Shown: in pieces, positions 58,477-64,000 of the stretch
How positions within the stretch are numbered: the stretch's first letter is position 1
Layout: the number at the start of each line of letters is the position of its first letter
Assembly: GCF_000243075.1 (NCBI RefSeq)
Contig: NC_016745.1
Span: 1,629,001 to 1,693,000 of the forward strand
From: Oceanimonas sp. GK1
Lineage (GTDB): Bacteria > Pseudomonadota > Gammaproteobacteria > Enterobacterales > Aeromonadaceae
DNA length: 64,000 nt
Reading direction: 5' to 3'
Program-made: the position numbers and the translations under genes
Notes under the pieces: model-generated
Seen by the model: only the letters and a program-made list of their open reading frames with translations
What the model was told of the DNA's origin: nothing
Databases searched by the model: none

Positions 58477-58841
58477 AATTTTTTATTAATTGAACGTTCA
58501 ATAAAAATAAGCTTAAGGACAGATTTTCAAATGATCAAGTGAAATCTGCTGGCGAAGTCAGCAGGGTGGGGAAATAGGCTTTCTTAATGCAACCATTAAT
58601 TAATACAATTTTAACATGATGCCATTCTGCCCTAGTCTGGCACCGGGAGCGCGGCCCTGTCTGCGGTGCAGTGGGGGGCCATGTCTTGTTTTGGCAAGTG
58701 GATGTCTTAATCAGCAATGTTGCAAATGGATTTCGGCAGTCTACTGGGAGCCTGCCGGAGAAGGCGACACGACTTCCCGGCTCGGTACGTTTCGGCCCGG
58801 CGCCGAAGCGTCAAACCCGTCAAGCAAGAAGGATGCTGAAC
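58477..58841. other. Intergenic region between betI and fdhA
   Basis: No gene that I can support. The left end carries the BetI palindrome. The centre (58590-58630) is AT-rich (TTAATTAATACAATTTTAAC) and could hold a promoter. Farther right a GC-rich stretch has an inverted repeat GGCACCG/CGGTGC near 58638-58665. The ribosome site for fdhA (GAAGGA) is at 58828-58833. No known riboswitch could be recognised. Confidence 0.5.
58489..58502. promoter_or_regulatory. BetI operator (perfect palindrome)
   Basis: ATTGAACGTTCAAT, a perfect 14-base palindrome, lies 13 bases upstream of the betI start codon. It has the TTGAACGTTCAA core reported for BetI sites. Position overlapping the likely promoter and leader fits repression. 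Confidence 0.75.
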
Positions 58842-60038
58842 ATGTGTGCGATACACGGTAACAGGGGTGTGGTTTATACCGGTCCCGGCAAGGTCGAGGT
58901 CCAGTCCATCGCCTTTCCCGAGCTGTCTCTGGGCAACAGGGCCTGCCACCACGGGGTGATCCTCAAGGTGGTGTCCACCAATATCTGCGGCAGCGACCAG
59001 CACATGGTACGCGGCCGCACCACGGCGCCTTCCGGCCTGGTGCTGGGCCACGAGATCACCGGCCAGATCATTGAATGCGGTCGGGATGTGGAGTTTCTCA
59101 AGGTGGGCGACATTGTGTCGGTGCCGTTCAATATTGCCTGCGGCCGCTGCCGCAACTGCAAGGAAGGCAAAACCGGCATCTGCCTGAACGTGAACCCGGC
59201 CCGTCCCGGCGCTGCCTACGGCTACGTCGACATGGGCGGCTGGGTCGGTGGCCAGTCCGAATACGTGATGGTGCCCTACGCCGACTTCAACCTGCTGAAG
59301 TTCCCGGATCCCAACCAGGCGCTGGAAAAGATTCGCGATCTGACCCTGCTGTCGGACATCTTCCCCACCGGTTTCCACGGCTGCGTGACTGCCGGCGTGG
59401 GCCCGGGCTCCACCGTCTACATTGCCGGGGCCGGCCCGGTCGGTCTGGCCGCCGCCGCCTCAGCCCAGCTGCTGGGTGCCGCCTGCGTGATCGTGGGCGA
59501 CATGAATCCGGAGCGCCTGGCCCAGGCCCGCAGCTTTGGCTGCGAAACCATCGATCTGCGTGAAGAGGGCTCGATGGAAGACAAGCTGGAGGTCATTCTG
59601 GGCGAGCGGGAAGTGGACGCCTTTGTGGACTGCGTTGGCTTCGAGGCCCATGCCTGTGGCTGCAACCACGGCAAGGAGGCCCCGGCCACCGTGCTCAACT
59701 CGGCCATGCAAATCACCCGCGCCGGCGGCCAGATTGGCATTCCCGGCCTGTACGTGACCGAAGATCCGGGCGCGGTGGACGCAGCGGCCAGAGAGGGCGC
59801 GCTTAGCATGCGCTTTGGTCTGGGCTGGGCCAAGTCCCACTCCCTGCACACCGGTCAGTGTCCGGTGATGAAGTATCACCGCCCCCTGATGCAGGCTATT
59901 CTGTTCGACAAGGTGCAAATCGCCAAGGCGGTAAACGTGCAGGTGATTTCCCTGGATCAAGCGGTACAGGGCTATGCCGACTTCGACGGCGGCGTGGCCA
60001 AGAAGTTTGTCATTGACCCCCATGGCATGGTGGCCTGA
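58842..60038 (+). CDS. fdhA: Glutathione-independent formaldehyde dehydrogenase
   Basis: Zinc- and NAD-dependent enzyme converting formaldehyde to formate without glutathione (398 residues), as in Pseudomonas putida. Catalytic zinc ligands Cys49 and His70 (NICGSDQH, LGHEITG), structural zinc Cys100, 103, 106 and 114, and the nucleotide-binding GAGPVGLAAA. The tail segment GIPGLYVTEDPGAVDAAAREG is specific to this family. Start at 58842 follows GAAGGATGCTGAAC. It would detoxify formaldehyde released by demethylation of betaine and sarcosine. Confidence 0.94.
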   Translation: MCAIHGNRGVVYTGPGKVEVQSIAFPELSLGNRACHHGVILKVVSTNICGSDQHMVRGRTTAPSGLVLGHEITGQIIECGRDVEFLKVGDIVSVPFNIACGRCRNCKEGKTGICLNVNPARPGAAYGYVDMGGWVGGQSEYVMVPYADFNLLKFPDPNQALEKIRDLTLLSDIFPTGFHGCVTAGVGPGSTVYIAGAGPVGLAAAASAQLLGAACVIVGDMNPERLAQARSFGCETIDLREEGSMEDKLEVILGEREVDAFVDCVGFEAHACGCNHGKEAPATVLNSAMQITRAGGQIGIPGLYVTEDPGAVDAAAREGALSMRFGLGWAKSHSLHTGQCPVMKYHRPLMQAILFDKVQIAKAVNVQVISLDQAVQGYADFDGGVAKKFVIDPHGMVA

Positions 60039-60063
60039 GCCCCGCCCGGGAGTGAATGATGTG

Positions 60064-60133
60064 GCCCGGTTCGCCAGTGGTGAGCCGGGCGTAAGCAATT
60101 GAGCAAGCAGACCGGTGCCCTTAGCGGCACCGG
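60064..60133 (+). promoter_or_regulatory. Hairpins between fdhA and fdsG
   Basis: Two stems: GCCCGG/CCGGGC (60064-60069 with 60085-60090), and CCGGTGCC/GGCACCGG (60112-60119 with 60126-60133). Neither has a T-run, so they may terminate only partly. Confidence 0.35.
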
Positions 60134-60157
60134 CTTCATAACAACAAGGTGGATACG

Positions 60158-60649
60158 ATGGAAGATAATCACACAGTCATGGACACCACCCTGGAGCAGT
60201 TGGTCGGCTCCCTCAAAGATACCCCCGGCGCCCTGTTGCCTATCTTGCACCGTATTCAGGACCAGTTCGGTTATGTGCCGGACCGGGCTTTGCCGATCAT
60301 CGCCAAGGCCCTGCGTTGCACCACCGCCGATGTACACGGCGTGATCAGTTTTTATCACCACTTTCGCCGCAGCCAGCCCGGTCGCCACCTGCTGGAGGTG
60401 TGCCGGGCCGAGGCCTGCCAGGCCCGGGGCGCCCGGGAGTTTGAACGTCACGTGAAGGAAAGGCTCAAGATTGGCTTTGACCAGACCACGGCGGACGGCG
60501 AGTTCACCCTGAAGGCGGTGTATTGCCTGGGTAACTGCGCCACCGGGCCCTCCCTACGCCAGGGTGACCGGGTGCTGAGCCGCATGAACCCCGAGCGTTT
60601 CGACAAGCTGGTGGAGGATCTCACCACCTACAAACTGGAGCTGAAATAA
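60158..60649 (+). CDS. fdsG: NAD-dependent formate dehydrogenase, gamma subunit
   Basis: A 163-residue thioredoxin-like 2Fe-2S protein of the NuoE/FdsG type. Cluster ligands: Cys in LLEVCRAEACQARG (two) and CLGNCATGP (two). N-terminal helices include LPILHRIQDQFGYVP and VHGVISFYHHF. The ATG at 60158 follows AAGGTGG; a GTG at 60149 would give three more residues. Overlaps the next gene by one base (TAATG). Confidence 0.93.
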   Translation: MEDNHTVMDTTLEQLVGSLKDTPGALLPILHRIQDQFGYVPDRALPIIAKALRCTTADVHGVISFYHHFRRSQPGRHLLEVCRAEACQARGAREFERHVKERLKIGFDQTTADGEFTLKAVYCLGNCATGPSLRQGDRVLSRMNPERFDKLVEDLTTYKLELK

Positions 60650-62202
60650 TGACCCTGCGTGTCTTTGTTCCTTACGAGACCACAGCGTTGTCCCTCGGCG
60701 CCGACGACGTGGCCACCCTGATCTGCCGCGAAGCCGAGGCCCGCGGCATTGAGCTTGAGCTGGTACGCAACGGCTCACGGGGCCTGTTCTGGCTGGAGCC
60801 GCTGGTGGAAGTGGAGACCGATGCCGGCCGTTATGCCTTTGGCCCGGTGGAAGCCGGTGACGTGGCCTCGCTGTTTGAGGCGGGCTTTGCGCGCGGCGCC
60901 GTCGATCACCCCCTGGCACTGGGGCCGACCGAGGAGATCCCCTGGCTCAAACGCCAGCAGCGGGTCACCTTTGCCCGCATCGGCGTGACTGATCCGGTAT
61001 CCATTGAGGATTACCGCGCCCACGGCGGCTTTGCCGGCCTTGAAAAAGCGGTGACCTGCACGCCCCAGCAACTGGTGGACATGGTCAAGGCCTCGGGCCT
61101 GCGGGGCCGGGGCGGTGCCGCCTTTCCTACCGGCATCAAGTGGCAGACGGTGCTGGACGCCAAGGGCGCGAAGAAATACATCGTCTGCAACGCCGACGAG
61201 GGCGACTCCGGCACCTTTGCCGATCGCCTGGTGATGGAAAGCGATCCCTACATGCTGATTGAAGGCATGGTGATTGCGGGGCTCGCCGTGGGCGCCACCC
61301 AGGGCTACATCTACCTGCGGGAGGAATACCCGCTGGCAGACGAGCTGCTGACGCTGGCCATTGAACGGGCCCGGGCCGCCGGCTTTCTGGGTGACGACAT
61401 ATTGGGCAGCGGCCAGCGCTTTGAGCTGGAGGTGCGCCTGGGCGCCGGCGCCTATATCTGCGGCGAGGAGACCTCGCTCTTGGAAAGCCTGGAAGGCAAG
61501 CGCGGCCTGGTGCGCGCCAAGCCGCCGCTGCCCGCCATTGAAGGCCTGTTCGGGATGCCGACCGTGGTCAACAACGTGCTCAGCTTGGCCGCCGTGCCGT
61601 CCATTCTGAGCGAGGGGCCCGAGCATTACGCCAGCTTCGGTATCGACCGCTCCAAGGGTACGCTGCCGTTCCAGCTGGCCGGCAACCTCACCCGGGGCGG
61701 CCTGGTGGAGCTGGCCTTTGGCCATTCCCTGCGTGAACTGATTGAAGACTTCGGCGGCGGCACCGCCACCGGCCGACCGGTGCGGGCGGTGCAGGTGGGC
61801 GGCCCGCTTGGCGCCTATCTGTCGCCGGCGCAGTTCGACACCCTGCTGGATTACGAGGCGTTTTCCGCCATCGGCGCCGTGCTGGGCCACGGCGGGGTGG
61901 TGGTGTTTGACGACAGCGTCGACATGGCCGAGCAGGCCCGTTTTTCCATGGAATTCTGCGTGGAGGAGTCCTGCGGCAAGTGCACCCCCTGCCGCATCGG
62001 CGCCGTGCGCGGGGTGGAGGTCATTGACCGCATCATGCAGGGCGAGAGCCGGGACGCCAACCTGGCGCTGCTGGATGACCTCTGCGACACCATGATGCAG
62101 GGCTCGCTGTGTGCCATGGGCGGCATGACCCCCTTCCCGGTGAAGAGCGCCATGACCCTGTTCCCCGAAGACTTTCAGCGCCAGAGAGGCGACCAGTCAT
62201 GA
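60649..62202 (+). CDS. fdsB: NAD-dependent formate dehydrogenase, beta subunit
   Basis: NuoF-like diaphorase subunit (517 residues) that passes electrons to NAD+. It has an N-terminal thioredoxin-like extension, the NAD/FMN sites GLRGRGGAAFPTGIKW and GAGAYICGEETSLLESLEGKRG, and a C-terminal 4Fe-4S motif ESCGKCTPCRIG. This subset of NuoE/F/G-like subunits is characteristic of soluble Fds-type formate dehydrogenase. Its stop overlaps the next start (ATGA). Confidence 0.95.
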   Translation: MTLRVFVPYETTALSLGADDVATLICREAEARGIELELVRNGSRGLFWLEPLVEVETDAGRYAFGPVEAGDVASLFEAGFARGAVDHPLALGPTEEIPWLKRQQRVTFARIGVTDPVSIEDYRAHGGFAGLEKAVTCTPQQLVDMVKASGLRGRGGAAFPTGIKWQTVLDAKGAKKYIVCNADEGDSGTFADRLVMESDPYMLIEGMVIAGLAVGATQGYIYLREEYPLADELLTLAIERARAAGFLGDDILGSGQRFELEVRLGAGAYICGEETSLLESLEGKRGLVRAKPPLPAIEGLFGMPTVVNNVLSLAAVPSILSEGPEHYASFGIDRSKGTLPFQLAGNLTRGGLVELAFGHSLRELIEDFGGGTATGRPVRAVQVGGPLGAYLSPAQFDTLLDYEAFSAIGAVLGHGGVVVFDDSVDMAEQARFSMEFCVEESCGKCTPCRIGAVRGVEVIDRIMQGESRDANLALLDDLCDTMMQGSLCAMGGMTPFPVKSAMTLFPEDFQRQRGDQS

Positions 62203-64000
62203 TTGAATATTGTTTCCCGGAAAAAGATCTGGGCACCCCGGCCAGGGAGTCGGAGGTGCACGTTACCCTCGTGATCGACGGGGTGGAAGTCACCGTGCCG
62301 GAAGGCACCTCGGTGATGCGCGCTGCCGCCCTGGTGGACATCAACATTCCCAAGCTGTGCGCCAGCGACAACCTGGAGGCCTTTGGCTCCTGCCGGCTGT
62401 GCACCGTGGAGATCGAAGGCCGGCGCGGCTATCACGCCTCCTGCACCACGCCGGTGGGCGAGGGCATGGTGGTGCGCAGCCAGACTCAAGGGCTGGCCAA
62501 ACTGCGCCGCAACATCATGGAGCTGTATATCTCCGACCACCCCCTGGACTGCCTGACCTGCCCGGCCAACGGCGACTGCGAGCTGCAGGACATGGCCGGC
62601 GACGTGGGCCTGCGCGAGGTGCGCTACGGCTTTGCCGGCGAAAACCACCTGAGCTTGGGCAAGGACGAGTCCAACCCCTATTTCACCTTTGACGCCAGCA
62701 AGTGCATCGTCTGCTCCCGCTGCGTGCGCGCCTGCGGCGAAGTGCAGGGCACCTTTGCCCTGACCCTGGAAGGCCGGGGCTTTGACTCCAAGGTGTCCAC
62801 CGGGCGGGACAACGACTTTTTAAGCTCCGACTGCGTGTCTTGCGGCGCCTGCGTACAGGCCTGCCCGACCGCCACCCTCACCGAAAAATCGGTGATCGAG
62901 CAGGGCCAGCCGGAGCACAGCGTGGTGACCACCTGCGCCTATTGCGGCGTGGGCTGCTCGTTCAAGGCGGAGATGAAGGGCGACCAGCTGGTGCGCATGA
63001 CCCCCTACAAGGGCGGCCAGGCCAACCACGGCCACGCCTGCGTGAAGGGGCGCTTCGCCTTTGGGTACGCCACCCACAAGGACAGGCTGACTCAACCCAT
63101 GATCCGGGACGCCATCGATCAGCCCTGGCGCGAGGTGAGCTGGGACGAGGCCATCGGCTTTGCCGCCCGCCGTCTGCGCGAGGTGCAGCAGCAACACGGC
63201 AAGCACAGCGTGGGCGGCATTACCTCGTCCCGCTGTACCAACGAGGAAACCTACCTGGTGCAGAAGCTGGTGCGGGCCGCGCTCGGCACCAACAACACCG
63301 ACACCTGCGCCCGGGTCTGCCACAGCCCCACCGGCTATGGCCTCAAGATGACCCTGGGCGAGTCGGCGGGCACCCAGGACTTCGACTCCGTGCTGCAGTC
63401 CGACTGTATTCTGGTGATCGGCGCCAACCCCACCGACGCCCACCCGGTGTTCGGATCCCTGCTGCGCAAGCGGCTGCGCCAGGGCGCTCAATTGATCGTG
63501 GCGGATCCGCGCCATATCGATCTGCTGGACACCCCGCACACCGCCGAGGCCCTGCACCTGCCCCTGCGCCCCGGCGCCAACGTGGCCCTGGTGAACGCCC
63601 TGGCCCACGTGATCGTGACCGAGGGGCTGGAAGACCAGGACTTTATCGCCGCGCGCTGCGCCCCCGAGGACTACGCCGCCTGGCACGAGTTCATTGCCGA
63701 TCCGCGCCATGCCCCCGAGGTCATGAGCGATGTGATTGGCGTGCCCGCCGAGCGCATTCGTGAGGCCGCCCGGCGCTATGCCGGCGCCGGCAACGGCGCC
63801 ATCTATTACGGCCTGGGCGTGACCGAGCACAGCCAGGGCTCCACCACCGTCATGGGCATTGCCAACCTGGCCCTGGCCACCGGCAACATCGGCCGGCCCG
63901 GCGTGGGGGTAAACCCGCTGCGGGGCCAGAACAACGTGCAGGGCTCCTGCGACATGGGCTCCTTCCCCCACGAGCTGCCGGGTTACCAGCCGGTGACCGA
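62199..64000 (+). CDS. fdsA: NAD-dependent formate dehydrogenase, alpha (molybdenum) subunit, partial
   Basis: Catalytic subunit that oxidises formate to CO2; cut by the right edge, with 600 of roughly 950 residues seen. Modules in order: NuoG-like N-terminus with 2Fe-2S ligands (CASDNLEAFGSCRLC) and His-Cys 4Fe-4S (HPLDCLTCPANGDCELQ), two ferredoxin 4Fe-4S clusters (CIVCSRCVRACGE; CVSCGACVQACPT), then a molybdopterin domain with CAYCGVGC. The molybdenum ligand is Cys (TCARVCHSPT), not selenocysteine. In other bacteria fdsC and fdsD follow; they lie outside. Confidence 0.94.
   Translation, partial: MIEYCFPEKDLGTPARESEVHVTLVIDGVEVTVPEGTSVMRAAALVDINIPKLCASDNLEAFGSCRLCTVEIEGRRGYHASCTTPVGEGMVVRSQTQGLAKLRRNIMELYISDHPLDCLTCPANGDCELQDMAGDVGLREVRYGFAGENHLSLGKDESNPYFTFDASKCIVCSRCVRACGEVQGTFALTLEGRGFDSKVSTGRDNDFLSSDCVSCGACVQACPTATLTEKSVIEQGQPEHSVVTTCAYCGVGCSFKAEMKGDQLVRMTPYKGGQANHGHACVKGRFAFGYATHKDRLTQPMIRDAIDQPWREVSWDEAIGFAARRLREVQQQHGKHSVGGITSSRCTNEETYLVQKLVRAALGTNNTDTCARVCHSPTGYGLKMTLGESAGTQDFDSVLQSDCILVIGANPTDAHPVFGSLLRKRLRQGAQLIVADPRHIDLLDTPHTAEALHLPLRPGANVALVNALAHVIVTEGLEDQDFIAARCAPEDYAAWHEFIADPRHAPEVMSDVIGVPAERIREAARRYAGAGNGAIYYGLGVTEHSQGSTTVMGIANLALATGNIGRPGVGVNPLRGQNNVQGSCDMGSFPHELPGYQPVT

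Noticed and set aside
58740-58835. Possible glycine riboswitch upstream of fdhA (GC-rich, GGAG and CCGGAGAAGG motifs)
   Set aside because: The conserved core and tandem aptamer arrangement could not be matched; the resemblance is superficial.

Overview
The window is about 64 kb of GC-rich chromosomal DNA from a gammaproteobacterium. The gene order (rssB beside galU, sapABCDF beside pspF-pspABC-ycjX-ycjF, tRNA-Arg(TCT) beside folD) and the protein sequences suggest a marine or halotolerant member of the Aeromonadales such as Oceanimonas, Zobellella or Oceanisphaera. That placement is inferred from gene content and has not been tested by a search. I see no insertion sequence, integrase, prophage or CRISPR array.

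Left part, 1-34000, mostly core genome. It starts with the primosome genes dnaT and dnaC (cut by the left edge). Next come an RssB-like regulator with Asn at the phosphoacceptor site, galU, a ComEA-like protein, yciB-yciI and an EamA exporter. A complete ribose operon follows, rbsDACBK with rbsR. After miaE come pspF-sapABCDF (one strand) and pspABC-ycjX-ycjF (the other), with a sigma-54-type promoter between them. Then come a YebE-like protein, tRNA-His and tRNA-Arg, folD, a voltage-gated-type K+ channel, two related acidic lipoproteins, cysS, ppiB and lpxH-dgkA. This part ends with an overlapping operon, ktrA-ktrB-(short KdpD-like kinase)-kdpE, which joins a KtrAB potassium importer to a KdpDE-type two-component system without kdpFABC.

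Right part, 34000-64000, mainly catabolism of methylated amines. It holds a textbook creatinase and a 37-residue membrane protein placed just before a Na+/solute symporter. An Aer-like chemoreceptor and an LrhA-like regulator come next, then two unrelated core genes (a DEAD-box helicase and ybiI). The following block has two nearly identical N-carbamoylsarcosine amidohydrolase genes flanking a TRAP transporter, then N-methylhydantoinase A and B and an NCS1 permease. Then come a FabB-type ketoacyl synthase, a LysR regulator, betIBA, glutathione-independent formaldehyde dehydrogenase and the start of an NAD-dependent formate dehydrogenase (fdsGBA), cut by the right edge.

Read together, the right part is a plausible route for creatine, creatinine-derived N-methylhydantoin and choline. 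Creatinase gives sarcosine plus urea. N-methylhydantoinase and then N-carbamoylsarcosine amidohydrolase give sarcosine plus ammonia and CO2. BetA and BetB make glycine betaine, which can be demethylated toward sarcosine. Formaldehyde released by demethylation would be oxidised by FdhA and Fds to CO2 with NADH. Creatinine deaminase or creatininase, and sarcosine and dimethylglycine oxidases, are not in this window and would have to be elsewhere.
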